64,000 bases of DNA, taken from positions 1 through 64,000 of the forward strand of contig NZ_JACJTT010000001.1 in the NCBI RefSeq assembly GCF_014698825.1, given 5' to 3'. The translations under genes were made by a program, and so were the position numbers. This DNA comes from Richelia sinica FACHB-800 (lineage in GTDB: Bacteria; Cyanobacteriota; Cyanobacteriia; Cyanobacteriales; Nostocaceae). The notes beneath the pieces are model-generated. The model worked only from the letters and a program-made list of their open reading frames with translations. It searched no databases and was not told the DNA's origin. Shown in pieces: positions 43,595-53,281 of the stretch. The stretch's first letter is position 1; each line of letters starts with the position of its first letter.

Positions 43595-44167
43595 TTATAA
43601 ATTTCGATAAATAATCAAACTAACCAAAATTGATAATGGAATTACTAATATAGAAGCAATTAAAGTATATATTGCATAAGTAAAAATCTGAAATTTCAAA
43701 AAAGCAATTTCCGAGTTAACAGTAATTTGCCCAGAAATATCTTCATATTCTTTTTTATAAGGTGTATTTAATTGACTATCAAAATAGTGTTTATTCAAAG
43801 CATCGAGTAGTTCGATGGAATTATATTTCTGTAAATGTCCAAAGAACCAAAAATTATCTGAATCCTTCTTTATATAAGCTGGGTTCTTAGGGGGGCGATT
43901 TCGCAGCCACACAACACGCTCTAGATTTGTTTTAGGCAGAAAAGAAAGCGCACAGATTAAAGAACAAATACAAAGGAGAATAGTTGTTAATAACAAACCA
44001 ATTTTTAATGAATTAGGTATATTCTGCGCTGTGGCTAAAATAGTTATGGTCGCAGTAATAGCAGCACCAGAAAAAGCCAGCAGGATACCATTTTTAGCTT
44101 CTGCAAACTTCAGCCACTCATTGACATTCTGGAAAATTGCTACGAGCTTAGAAGAAATTTCATCCAT
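43595..44167 (-). CDS. Pycsar-effector-like transmembrane protein (PycTM type)
   Basis: 190 residues. The N-terminal signature NEWLKFAEAKNGILLAFSGA (residues 16-35) matches the N-W-I/L-x-x-A-D/E-x-K-x-G motif of the Pycsar effector membrane family. Predicted helices are at about 27-47, 54-77 and 158-187, with a soluble loop of about 80 residues between the second and third (binding site candidate). In studied Pycsar systems this class is activated by cyclic pyrimidine nucleotides and damages the membrane of infected cells. It is the first gene of the run, 28 bp before the cyclase gene. The family call is by motif, not by search. Confidence 0.75.
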   Translation of the reverse strand: MDEISSKLVAIFQNVNEWLKFAEAKNGILLAFSGAAITATITILATAQNIPNSLKIGLLLTTILLCICSLICALSFLPKTNLERVVWLRNRPPKNPAYIKKDSDNFWFFGHLQKYNSIELLDALNKHYFDSQLNTPYKKEYEDISGQITVNSEIAFLKFQIFTYAIYTLIASILVIPLSILVSLIIYRNL

Positions 44168-44788
44168 AGAAACATAGATTACATAACTCTACGAGATACT
44201 ACCAACTGTATGATTAAGTGTTGCTACTTTTAAACAATTCTTAACGAAGTATTGTTATATACAAAAACTATTTATTGCACTACTACACAGTGCTATAGCT
44301 AATTCCCTGTGTCCAGCGCTACAGAGAAGTAATAGCAGCCCTCACCGTAGGTATTAGATATCTTCGATCAATGTGGGTAGTGAAACCCTGGTAGGGACAT
44401 TTCAAAGGTAGGAATTCTCCGCTGTAAAATCTTTGTCGGAAATGTCGATAGAATTGGTTAAAAACAGTATTGAAAGGTGCAGGATTAATGCAAAGCCTTT
44501 AGATGGTATTCCATCCCCACCTTTTAAAAATAGTGCAATTGAATATATCTGATGCTCGTAATTCCCTGGTATTACTTGGATACTTTGCGATTGGAGCAAG
44601 GGGGGAAATTTTTCTTAAGAGAAAAAGGAAAGGATACAATATTACTTATGATAATGCTGATTATGTCATGTTCGGCAAATCACCCATAATATGTAATTGT
44701 AAGCCAAATAAACCTATGTTTCACTATTTAGTTGCTGATAAATTTATTTATGCACAGCTTTTAATAATAACAACACCCTCAAAAAATA
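44168..44788. other. 621-bp divergent region upstream of the conflict operon and kinase operon
   Basis: Must hold both promoters. Two overlapping short frames (44402-44599 minus; 44503-44796 plus) have no recognisable product and opposite codon constraints, so I treat the region as non-coding. No operator palindrome stands out. Confidence 0.45.
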
Positions 44789-47623
44789 ATGATTAGCCAT
44801 CCTACCAAAAAGACCCAAAAATATCGACGAATAAACTTGAGATTAGTCTTAATCTTTCCCTTCGTTCTGCAAATTGTTGGTGCAGTGGGATTGGTGGGTT
44901 ATCTTTCTTACCGCAGTGGTCAGAAAGCAGTAGAGAATATGGCTAATTCTTTGATGGTAGAAGTAGGCGATCGCATCAATCAAAATCTTGTTAATTATTT
45001 GCATAATCCAACGGAAGTTGTTAAAACTAATGCGGCAATTCTGAAACTGGGAATTATCAACTGGCGTGATTTACCAACCTTAGAAAAATATTTTTGGCAA
45101 CAGTCAAAAATTGTGCATGAAATTAACTCAGTAGCAATAGCCAATGAACAAAAAGAGATTTTAATTATTCAAACCCAGGATGATGGTTCTCGTGTAGTGC
45201 GTTTGAGAGATAAATCTACTAACTATAATTGGGATAATTATTTAGCTGATAGTCAAGGTAAACGCATCAAATTAATTAGGCGTTTAACCACTTATGACCC
45301 CCATAAAGACCCTCCTAACAACCCTTGGTATGAAGCAACAAAAAAGTCTGGTGGCCCACTCTGGCGACTGAGTGTGGCAATAGTCAAAGAAAATAACCCT
45401 GTTCTAGTTGCTGTTTATTTTGAGCCTTTCTACGCTCCTAATCAGACATTTCAAGGAGTGCTTGGTTCTTCTGTTTCTCTATCTAAACTCGGAAGTTATC
45501 TGAAAAATTTGAAAATCGGCAAAACTGGACAAGCATTTGTCATTGAAAAAAACGGATTACTGATTGGCACTTCTACCGGCGAAATACCTTTTCGTCAAGG
45601 TGTAATTGATCCAGCAAATCCTCACAATTGGGCAAAAAATGTAGACCCGAATCAGCGCCGACTCAATGCTCTTGATAGTAGTAATTTTATCACTAAAGAA
45701 ACTACCAAGTATTTAAAAAATAAATTTGCTGATTTTCATATTTTTCAGCAACGAAAACAAATGAAGTTGACCTTAAATAATCAATCTTACTTTGTTAAGG
45801 TTTTACCATTACATAATCAAGATAAGTTAGATTGGCTGACAATTATCGTTATTCCTGAATCTGACTTTATGGCAGAAATTCAGGCAAATATGAACTTGAC
45901 AATTTTATTGTGCGGAATCACCCTCGTAGTCGCTACATTAATTGGGATTCTGACAGCAAAATGGATTACTGAGCCAATTCAAAGATTAAATATAGCTAGT
46001 CAAGCATTAGCGCAAGGTAATTGGCAAAAATATCTACAAGAAGATAGGGAAAAACTCAGTCAACTCTTACCCGTAAAAGTGATTTCTGAATTAGCTACCT
46101 TTGTTGATTCATTTCAAGGTATGGCTGGGCAATTACAATCCTCTTTTGCTACTTTAGAAAACCGAGTTAAGGAAAGAACAGCAGAATTAATAGTTGCCAA
46201 AGAAAAAGCAGAGGTTGCAAATCAAGCTAAAAGTACATTTATTGCTAATATGAGCCATGAGTTACGCTCTCCACTGAATGCCATTCTTGGCTTTTCTCAA
46301 TTGATGTTACGCTCAAAAAACCTGTATTTTGACCATTACGAAAATGTCAGCGTTATTTATCGTAGTGGTGAATATTTACTCACCCTCATTAATAATATTC
46401 TTGATTTATCCAAAATTGAAGCCGGAAGAATTACTATTAATTTGAAAAATTGTGATTTATATAGGTTGTTGGATGAGTTGGAAGATATGTTGCATCTGCG
46501 GGCAACAAATGCGGGCTTAAAGCTAATCTTTCAATATCATGAAAATATTCCGCGCTATATCTATACAGATGAAGTAAAACTACGGCAGGTATTAATCAAT
46601 TTACTCAGCAACGCTATCAAGTTTACATCGGTTGGTGAAATTAATCTAAATGTGTTTTTGCAAAACCAAGAAACAACAGATGTTTTTTACCTTTATTTTC
46701 AAGTTTGTGATACTGGAGTAGGTATTTCGGCTGTAGAAATACCAAAAATATTTGATGTTTTTACTCAAGCACAAGCGGGTAAAGATTGCCAGGAAGGGAC
46801 AGGTTTGGGTTTAGCGATTAGCCGCAAATTTGTGCAATTGATGGGTGGAGACATTATGGTGGAAAGTGAGTTAGGAAAAGGTACTACTGTTACATTTTCT
46901 ATTCAAGCTAAATTAGGAGAACAATCTAAAAATCAAGTTGCACAAGAATATCAATCTGTTTTAGGACTAGTACCAGGACAACCAACCTATAAAATTTTAG
47001 TAGTAGATGATAAATCGATTAATTGTCAATTACTAATTAAGCTTTTAGTTCCTTTGGGTTTTGAAGTCCAAGCAGCTAGTAATGGTCAGGAAGCTATAGC
47101 TATTTGGGAAGTATGGGAACCGCACCTGATTTTTATGGATATGAGAATGCCTGTGATGGATGGTTATGAAGCTACTAAATATATTAAAGCCCAAATCAAA
47201 GGCAGCACTACAGCAGTGATAGCTTTAACTGCAAGTGTTTTAGAAGAGGAAAAAGCCCTTATCTGTTCATCTGGTTGTGATGATTTTCTCCGTAAACCAT
47301 TTACAATGTATATGATATTTGAAACCCTGTCTAAGCATTTAGGTGTTAAATATATTTATGAAGAAATTAAAGTTAATGTCAATGACCATGATTTAGAGAA
47401 ATCACTAAAATCAGAAGATTTAAAAATAATGAATCATGAATGGATTGTCAAATTATATGAAATTTCCTTAGAAGCTAATGTGAAGCTAATTAGAGAATTA
47501 TTAAAAGAAATACCAGATACAGAAACCCATTTAATTCAATCTTTAAATAAACTTGTCCATCAGTCTCAATTTGAAAAAATTGCTGATTTTGTAGAACCGC
47601 TTGTATTAAAAAAAAATAAGTGA
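44789..47623 (+). CDS. Hybrid sensor histidine kinase with extracytoplasmic sensor (dCache-like), HAMP and receiver
   Basis: 944 residues. A first membrane helix at about 17-42 and a second at about 370-392 bracket a periplasmic sensor domain of dCache type. A HAMP domain (about 392-450, KWITEPIQRLNIASQALAQG), then HisKA with phospho-His in FIANMSHELRSPLNAILGFS (about 485), an HATPase domain (N box LRQVLINLLSNAIKFT, G1 DTGVGIS, G2 GTGLGLAIS) and a receiver domain (phospho-Asp in LIFMDMRMPVMDGYEA near 780) follow. A short helical tail ends the protein. It overlaps the next kinase by four bases (GTGA), so they form an operon. Confidence 0.95.
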   Translation: MISHPTKKTQKYRRINLRLVLIFPFVLQIVGAVGLVGYLSYRSGQKAVENMANSLMVEVGDRINQNLVNYLHNPTEVVKTNAAILKLGIINWRDLPTLEKYFWQQSKIVHEINSVAIANEQKEILIIQTQDDGSRVVRLRDKSTNYNWDNYLADSQGKRIKLIRRLTTYDPHKDPPNNPWYEATKKSGGPLWRLSVAIVKENNPVLVAVYFEPFYAPNQTFQGVLGSSVSLSKLGSYLKNLKIGKTGQAFVIEKNGLLIGTSTGEIPFRQGVIDPANPHNWAKNVDPNQRRLNALDSSNFITKETTKYLKNKFADFHIFQQRKQMKLTLNNQSYFVKVLPLHNQDKLDWLTIIVIPESDFMAEIQANMNLTILLCGITLVVATLIGILTAKWITEPIQRLNIASQALAQGNWQKYLQEDREKLSQLLPVKVISELATFVDSFQGMAGQLQSSFATLENRVKERTAELIVAKEKAEVANQAKSTFIANMSHELRSPLNAILGFSQLMLRSKNLYFDHYENVSVIYRSGEYLLTLINNILDLSKIEAGRITINLKNCDLYRLLDELEDMLHLRATNAGLKLIFQYHENIPRYIYTDEVKLRQVLINLLSNAIKFTSVGEINLNVFLQNQETTDVFYLYFQVCDTGVGISAVEIPKIFDVFTQAQAGKDCQEGTGLGLAISRKFVQLMGGDIMVESELGKGTTVTFSIQAKLGEQSKNQVAQEYQSVLGLVPGQPTYKILVVDDKSINCQLLIKLLVPLGFEVQAASNGQEAIAIWEVWEPHLIFMDMRMPVMDGYEATKYIKAQIKGSTTAVIALTASVLEEEKALICSSGCDDFLRKPFTMYMIFETLSKHLGVKYIYEEIKVNVNDHDLEKSLKSEDLKIMNHEWIVKLYEISLEANVKLIRELLKEIPDTETHLIQSLNKLVHQSQFEKIADFVEPLVLKKNK

Positions 47624-50055
47624 CCATGAATTATCATATCCATCCTAATAGTAAAGGCACTATTTTATTAGTAGATGACCTACCAGAAAACTTAGAGCTA
47701 CTCAGTAATTTATTACTAGACCTTGGTTATGAAGTGCGTCGAGTAACTAGTGGCAAAATGGCACTAAAAACCGTAAAAATTAAACCACCAGATGTAATTC
47801 TTTTAGATATTAAGATGCCAGAAATGGATGGTTATCAAGTTTGTCAAGCATTCAAAGCAGATTTAGAGTTGCGAGATATTCCTGTCATATTTGTTAGTGC
47901 TTTAGATGAAGCTTTTGACAAGGTGAAAGCTTTTCAAGTGGGGGGAGTAGATTATATTACCAAACCTTTCCAAATAGAAGAAGTAGTGGCTAGGTTAGAA
48001 AACCAATTAACAATTCAGAAGCATAAACTTTTTTTATTAAATGAAATTGCTAAACGCCGAGAAACTGAAGAGATGCTCTATCAGTCCAGGTCAATCCTTT
48101 CTAGTATTTTAAATAGTTCTCTAGATGGGATTGCTGCGATGCAAACTATTCGCAATCTCATCACTGGTAAAATTGAAGATTTTCGCTGTTTAGTAGTCAA
48201 TCCTATGCTTTCTAAGGCTTTAGGAAAAAGCCGTGAAGAATTACTCAAAAAATCATCAGTTAAAGAATTATTGAATTATTTAGATCCCACCCTATTTAAT
48301 AAGTTTGTGGAAGTGGTAGAAACAGGAAATTGTCTCACCGATGATTTGTACTATCCTCTCGAAGAGTCTTCTTGGTTTCATTATGTGGCAGTAAAAGTAG
48401 GAGATGGATTGGCAGTTACAGTCCGTGATATTACAACTCGCAAACAGGCAGAAATTAAGCTGCAAGAATCAGAAACTAAATTTTTAACTATTTTTAATAA
48501 TAATCCTGATCCAGTTTGGATTGCTACTTTGATAGAAGGCAGATGTTTAAATGTGAATGAAAGTTTCTGTCAATTTTTAGGAGTGACATCGGATGAAGTC
48601 GTCAATAAAACCTGCGTAGAATTGGAACTTTGGGATAATATTGAAGATTTATACTACTTTAGAAAAACCTTAACTCAAGTAGGAATAATCCAAAATTTTG
48701 AAGTTGTCATCCGCACAAAATCAAGGGTAGCTAAGAATGTTTTGCTTTCTGCGAAACGAGAAAAATTGAATGAACAAGATTGTGTGATTGGTGTACTTAA
48801 AGATATCACAGAGCGAAAATTGGCAGAAATAGCTTTAGAACAAGCGAAGGAAGCCGCAGAAGCAGCAACTAAAGCAAAAAGTGAATTTTTAGCCAATATG
48901 AGCCATGAAATTCGGACTCCTATGAATGGCATGTTGGGGATGGCAGAGTTACTTGCCAATAGCAATCTCACAGATATACAACAAGATTTTGTCCAAACTA
49001 TTCGAGATAGCGGTACTGCACTTTTAACTATCATCAATGATATTCTTGATTTCTCGAAAATTGAGTCGGGTGTGGTGGAGTTAGATCAAAATGTTTTTAG
49101 TTTAGAAGATGTTTTACAATCTGTTTACAATCTGCTACATCAACAGGCATTAGATAAAAATATTCATTTGCAATATACTAGTCAACCAGATATTCCTAAA
49201 TTTTTTATTGGTGATAGCACTCGATTTCGGCAAATTATTCTTAATCTTGTGGGAAATGCCATTAAATTTACAGAACAGGGAACTGTGAATATTTCTGTAG
49301 TTAGTAATGGAAGGCAGGAGAATGATAAATTACAATTATTATTTTCAATTCAAGATACGGGGATTGGCATTAAGAGCGATCGCATTCTGAAACTGTTTCA
49401 ACCCTTCATCCAAGCTGACCCGTCTATTAGTCGTAAATATGGCGGTACTGGTCTAGGTTTAACTATCTGCAAGAGTTTAGTGGAGTTGATGGGAGGCGCT
49501 ATTTGGGTAGAGAGTGGGGGTCATGTTGGCGGTGATCCTCCCCGGAATTGGACACCTGATTTCACTCAACAGGGAACCACGTTCTATTTCCATATTGTAT
49601 TATCCTTAGTTACCGAGACAGAAAAAACTACACAGCTTTCTGCCACCCAGCTAGAAATTGAGCAAGCGATCGCTCAAACAGGCCCCTTAAAAATTCTATT
49701 AGTAGAAGATAATATAGTTAATCAAAAAGTAGCTCGTCAAATCCTCACCAAGCTGGGTTATCAAATCGACCTTGCTAACAATGGCATAGAAGCTGTAACA
49801 GCAGTCCAAAACAAATCCTATGATGTTGTTTTGATGGATGTGCAAATGCCAGAGATGGATGGTTTGACGGCAGCGCAACTGATTCGCCAAATGCCAATTA
49901 ATCAACCTCGTATCGTGGCCATGACAGCCAGTGCGTTAGCAAGCGATCGCTTTGCTTGTTTAGAGGCAGGAATGGATGACTATATTAGTAAGCCGATTAC
50001 AATTCAACAAATTGTCCAGACTCTTTTAGCATGTACTTCCACAGCCGTTTCCTAG
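47620..50055 (+). CDS. Hybrid histidine kinase: receiver, two PAS-like domains, HisKA, HATPase, receiver
   Basis: 811 residues, soluble. N-terminal receiver (about 15-130, phospho-Asp in VILLDIKMPEMDGYQV), two PAS-like domains (about 155-275 and 285-400), HisKA (NMSHEIRTPMNGMLGMAEL, phospho-His near 428), HATPase (FRQIILNLVGNAIKFT; GGTGLGLTICKSL) and a C-terminal receiver (VVLMDVQMPEMDGLTA near 740). Start is GTG at 47620 in a four-base overlap with the upstream stop, or ATG at 47626. The membrane kinase upstream may pass phosphate to its N-terminal receiver, forming a relay. Output regulator not in the window. Confidence 0.95.
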   Translation: MTMNYHIHPNSKGTILLVDDLPENLELLSNLLLDLGYEVRRVTSGKMALKTVKIKPPDVILLDIKMPEMDGYQVCQAFKADLELRDIPVIFVSALDEAFDKVKAFQVGGVDYITKPFQIEEVVARLENQLTIQKHKLFLLNEIAKRRETEEMLYQSRSILSSILNSSLDGIAAMQTIRNLITGKIEDFRCLVVNPMLSKALGKSREELLKKSSVKELLNYLDPTLFNKFVEVVETGNCLTDDLYYPLEESSWFHYVAVKVGDGLAVTVRDITTRKQAEIKLQESETKFLTIFNNNPDPVWIATLIEGRCLNVNESFCQFLGVTSDEVVNKTCVELELWDNIEDLYYFRKTLTQVGIIQNFEVVIRTKSRVAKNVLLSAKREKLNEQDCVIGVLKDITERKLAEIALEQAKEAAEAATKAKSEFLANMSHEIRTPMNGMLGMAELLANSNLTDIQQDFVQTIRDSGTALLTIINDILDFSKIESGVVELDQNVFSLEDVLQSVYNLLHQQALDKNIHLQYTSQPDIPKFFIGDSTRFRQIILNLVGNAIKFTEQGTVNISVVSNGRQENDKLQLLFSIQDTGIGIKSDRILKLFQPFIQADPSISRKYGGTGLGLTICKSLVELMGGAIWVESGGHVGGDPPRNWTPDFTQQGTTFYFHIVLSLVTETEKTTQLSATQLEIEQAIAQTGPLKILLVEDNIVNQKVARQILTKLGYQIDLANNGIEAVTAVQNKSYDVVLMDVQMPEMDGLTAAQLIRQMPINQPRIVAMTASALASDRFACLEAGMDDYISKPITIQQIVQTLLACTSTAVS

Positions 50056-50090
50056 GGTGAAAATAAACTTTTCCCACCTGGGGATGAAAA

Positions 50091-50411
50091 TTATCCTATT
50101 TGCTTGAGGAGTGCTATCCACATATCAGCAGGGTCGGAGTAGTAATCAATTTCTTCAATTTGATAGCGGTGTGATTGATTGTCTTTTTTTAAAATAATTT
50201 GGTCACCAGCTTTAATATCTTTACCCCAGGCAGTCATGCAGGCTTTTTGTTCTTGCTGTAGCCAATCAAATACGTAATCAATACCCCAAATCAAATGACT
50301 ATAGTCATGAACTTTTTGTTGTTTTTTTACTTCCTGGACTGGTGAAGAACTAGACCCAAAGAAGTTGAGAATGTTCCAGTTAAATTTTCTACCTGTTTTG
50401 ATTAAATACAT
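50091..50411 (-). CDS. Conserved hypothetical protein, 106 residues
   Basis: A small soluble protein convergent with the hybrid kinase operon (stops 35 bp apart). The central part [20 protein letters not shown] followed by [21 protein letters not shown] resembles a small beta-barrel (SH3- or OB-like) fold. There is no signal peptide and no catalytic signature. Codon use resembles neighbours. Function unknown. Confidence 0.6.
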
Positions 50412-51097
50412 AAGTCAAGTCTCCTCAAACAATCATTTTTAACTGAGATTATGGGTTTTCTGAAACTGGATAAATAAGGGGAAAGATGAATTGATGAGTT
50501 ACGACTTTTTCGGTTAATAAAGTCAGCACCCGCGAAAAATGATCAGATCAATATCAGGTAGAAACACGGAATATGCTATTTGTATTCAAGTGTTTCTCTC
50601 AGTTCCAGGCATAGCTTAATTACTAGTGGCTGAGTTGACAAAATTTGTTTACTAACTCCAGTTGATGGGGTAACTTTAATTTCTTATTTTAAATCAGTAA
50701 TTCAAGAAGGTTGTTAAATTTTGGATGAATTTCTTGTTAATTCTTTTTATCGAGATCATTTATGTGGGGACTAAGTAAGTAAGCAAATATTCTCAGGGAA
50801 AAATGAATTTTGCCAGTATTGGTACTTAGGCGAAAGTCATTATTACTGTAATATTTTCTGTGGATAAATACTGACGATGCAGGTAAGGGGAGGGATAAAC
50901 CAAGGCATCTCCGAACAAGATTTTAGAGGCGTTAAATGTAACGTCTCTACAAGGGTTATACCGTTTCTTTGTGTGGCTGCATATATTGACCCTCAGTTTC
51001 GCTTGGCAAGGGAGGGGGTGTTATTCTGTGCATCTTCAGAAAAAATTGGTATGACAGGAAACGCATATTTAATTCACCAGATGTCTATTAACTACTA
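50412..51097. other. 686-bp gene-free region
   Basis: AT-rich, contains palindromic repeat copy 2 (50908-50960). A frame at 50877-51101 runs across that repeat and shows no family, so it is rejected. No RNA gene recognised. Confidence 0.45.
50908..50960. repeat. Palindromic dispersed repeat, copy 2
   Basis: ATCTCCGAACAAGATTTTAG, then AGGCGTTAAATGTAACGTCT and CTACAAGGGTT. The palindrome is imperfect compared with 36574-36605 (central bases and one G/C pair differ). Confidence 0.8.
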
Positions 51098-51694
51098 CTA
51101 GCGATGAAATGCTATATCTATCTGCTGAAGCAGAAACTCCAGAGAAGAGGAGTTGTCTAACACCACGTCAGCTAGGGCGACTTTTTCTGCTAAGGGGAAC
51201 TGGCTGTTAATTCTGGCAGCGGCTTGTTCTGGGGTTAAATGATTACGCTGGATTAATCTCTGCTGTTGTTGTTGTGGAGAACAGGAGACTACCCAAATTT
51301 CTGTGGATAGGTGTTGTAACCCAGCTTCAAATAATAAAGGGATGACTAATACTAAGGTTGGGGCGGTAGATTCCATCATAGCTTGACGGAAGCGATCGCC
51401 TACATAGGGATGGATAACACTCTCTAACCATTGACGTTCATGGGTTTGGTTAAAGATAATCTCTCCCAATTTTGGACGATTGAGGTTGCCATCTGCAAGT
51501 AAAATACCTTCACCATACCTGTGGACAATCTTGGTCAAAATTGGTGAATCTAAAGCCACCGCATCTCTAGCATAGATATCTGCATCTAAAATTGGTACGT
51601 GATACTTACTGGCTAAATAGTCAGCTACTGTAGTTTTACCAGTAGCAATACCACCAGTTAAGCCAATTAAGCGTTTGTGTTTTCCCCTATTCAT
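51098..51694 (-). CDS. coaE: Dephospho-CoA kinase
   Basis: Last step of coenzyme A synthesis: phosphorylates the 3'-hydroxyl of dephospho-CoA with ATP. 198 residues, normal length. P-loop GLTGGIATGKTTVAD at residues 12-26; the DADIYARD segment near 38-45 binds substrate; the lid region has QQQQQRLIQRNHLTPEQAAAR. The start overlaps the hemD stop by eight bases, so the two are co-translated. Pairing with hemD is probably operonic only. Confidence 0.96.
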   Translation of the reverse strand: MNRGKHKRLIGLTGGIATGKTTVADYLASKYHVPILDADIYARDAVALDSPILTKIVHRYGEGILLADGNLNRPKLGEIIFNQTHERQWLESVIHPYVGDRFRQAMMESTAPTLVLVIPLLFEAGLQHLSTEIWVVSCSPQQQQQRLIQRNHLTPEQAAARINSQFPLAEKVALADVVLDNSSSLEFLLQQIDIAFHR

Positions 51695-52490
51695 ATCCAG
51701 AAGTTGCCCATTTAATTAAAGCTTGGGTTAAGCCTTCGAGGGTGTATTCTTGTGCTTCCACATCGACGCGACCGAATAGGGTTTGACAAGTTTTTGAGGT
51801 TTGGGGGCCAATGGAGGCAATACAAACGTCTTGCAGGTAAGTTGCTGGTGGTTGAGGAAGGAGATTGGTTGCTAGTTGACAGAAAAATTGCACTGTCTTG
51901 GAACTAGCGAAGGTAATTACATCTATGTTGCGGTTGAGTAGGGCAAATTCTGCTGCGGGGGGAATACTTTGGGGACAGCAGGATTCATAAGCGGGAACTT
52001 CTAAAACTTCTGCACCTTTAGCGGTTAGTTCTTTAACTAAGACTTCTCGTCCACCGCTTTCTACTCTAGGAAATAAAATCTTTTTACCTGGGAGTTGTTC
52101 AGGGAAGTTTTCTACTAGGGAGTCAGCAACGAAGTTAGGGGGGATAAAGTCGGGGTGGATATTTTGGGTTTTTAAACTTTGGGCAGTTTTTTCTCCCACT
52201 ACAGCAATTTTTACACCAGCTAAGTCATGGAAATTGTGGCCTGCGGTGCGGAGTCTGGAGAAAAAGTAGTCTACACCATTGGTAGAGGTGAGAATTAACC
52301 AGTCAAAACTACTTAAATTTGCGATCGCTTGATCTAATGGTTCCCAACTACTAGGGGGGCCAATTTCCAAAGCAGGCATTTCAATCACTTTAGCACCTGC
52401 GGCGGTGAGGCGATCGCTAAATTGATTAGACTGACCAAGGGAACGAGTGACCAAAATGGTTTTACCTGCAAGGGGAAGATGGCTGGACAT
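51687..52490 (-). CDS. hemD: Uroporphyrinogen-III synthase
   Basis: Cyclises hydroxymethylbilane to uroporphyrinogen III, the branch point to haem, chlorophyll, sirohaem and B12. 267 residues with the two-domain HemD fold: domain ends KTILVTRSLGQSNQFSDRL at 10-28, the conserved LILTSTNGVDYFFSRL near 65-80, and DVITFASSKTVQFFCQL near 190-206. HemD sequences are poorly conserved, but the context, 25 bp after cobA, fits. It overlaps coaE by eight bases. Confidence 0.93.
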   Translation of the reverse strand: MSSHLPLAGKTILVTRSLGQSNQFSDRLTAAGAKVIEMPALEIGPPSSWEPLDQAIANLSSFDWLILTSTNGVDYFFSRLRTAGHNFHDLAGVKIAVVGEKTAQSLKTQNIHPDFIPPNFVADSLVENFPEQLPGKKILFPRVESGGREVLVKELTAKGAEVLEVPAYESCCPQSIPPAAEFALLNRNIDVITFASSKTVQFFCQLATNLLPQPPATYLQDVCIASIGPQTSKTCQTLFGRVDVEAQEYTLEGLTQALIKWATSGYE

Positions 52491-52515
52491 AGATAACTGA
52501 GTGGGAATAATAGCT

Positions 52516-53265
52516 TTAGTTTAGGCTTTCAGTTTTATTCTCGCAGGTCAAGTAGGGTTGTAGGCCTACAACTTCACCAATCACAATGACGACTGGGGAA
52601 AGGGAGATGCCCGCAGTTAGTTCCAGAATGTTACCTAGTTCCCCTTGCCAAATTGCTTGACGGGGAGTTCCTGCCCACTGGATGATGGCAATAGGTGTGG
52701 AAAGCGATCGCTGATATCGTCGCAGTTGATGGATAATTTCTGGTAAATTCTGACCCCCCATCAAAATCACCAAGGTCTCTAACCGTGACAGTGCTTCCCA
52801 GTCTAAAACCTCTGGTTCATGGGCTGTCAATACGGCAAAACACCGACTGAGGACGGTATCTGTTAAAGGTATTCCTGCGAGTAATGGTGCTGCTAAGGCT
52901 GAGGAAATACCCGGAACCACCTCAAAATCACAGCCAGCGGCTTTTAAAGCCTCAATTTCTGCCACGCACCGTCCAAAAATAAATGGATCACCAGATTTTA
53001 AGCGAACGACTTGTTTTCCTCCCTGGCAATATTTCACTAATAATTGATTAATTTCTGTTTGGGGTGTACTGGGTTTACCACCACGTTTACCGACATCGAT
53101 TTTTAAACAATCTGGGGGGACACAATCTAATAATTGTTGATCCACCAGGGCATCATAAATTAGGACTTGGGATTTGGCTAAAAGACGGTAAGCTTTCACC
53201 GTCAAATATTCCACATCTCCAGGCCCTGCACCTACCAGGTAAACTTTGCCCCTGTTTGCCATCAT
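52516..53265 (-). CDS. cobA: Uroporphyrinogen-III C-methyltransferase (SUMT)
   Basis: SAM-dependent methylation of uroporphyrinogen III at C2 and C7, giving precorrin-2 for sirohaem and cobalamin. 249 residues, the single-domain form without the CysG oxidase/chelatase part. Motifs: VYLVGAGPGDVEYLTVKA at 8-25, LKSGDPFIFGR near 93-103 and VVPGISSALAAPLLAGIPLT near 116-135. Next gene hemD supplies its substrate, and the pair forms a small tetrapyrrole operon with coaE. The upstream TPR gene stops 16 bp before its start. Confidence 0.97.
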   Translation of the reverse strand: MMANRGKVYLVGAGPGDVEYLTVKAYRLLAKSQVLIYDALVDQQLLDCVPPDCLKIDVGKRGGKPSTPQTEINQLLVKYCQGGKQVVRLKSGDPFIFGRCVAEIEALKAAGCDFEVVPGISSALAAPLLAGIPLTDTVLSRCFAVLTAHEPEVLDWEALSRLETLVILMGGQNLPEIIHQLRRYQRSLSTPIAIIQWAGTPRQAIWQGELGNILELTAGISLSPVVIVIGEVVGLQPYLTCENKTESLN

Positions 53266-53281
53266 GGTTAATTTCTAAAAT

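Noticed and set aside
44402-44796. Two overlapping short frames (minus and plus) upstream of the hybrid kinases
   Set aside because: No family, no ribosome site, and they overlap on opposite strands in an AT-rich divergent promoter region.
44789-50055. Hybrid kinases as part of the conflict operon
   Set aside because: They are divergent, have ordinary sensor-kinase architecture, and share no module with the cyclase/MoxR genes; proximity alone is weak evidence.
50877-51101. 74-codon plus-strand frame before coaE
   Set aside because: It crosses the palindromic repeat and shows no family resemblance.
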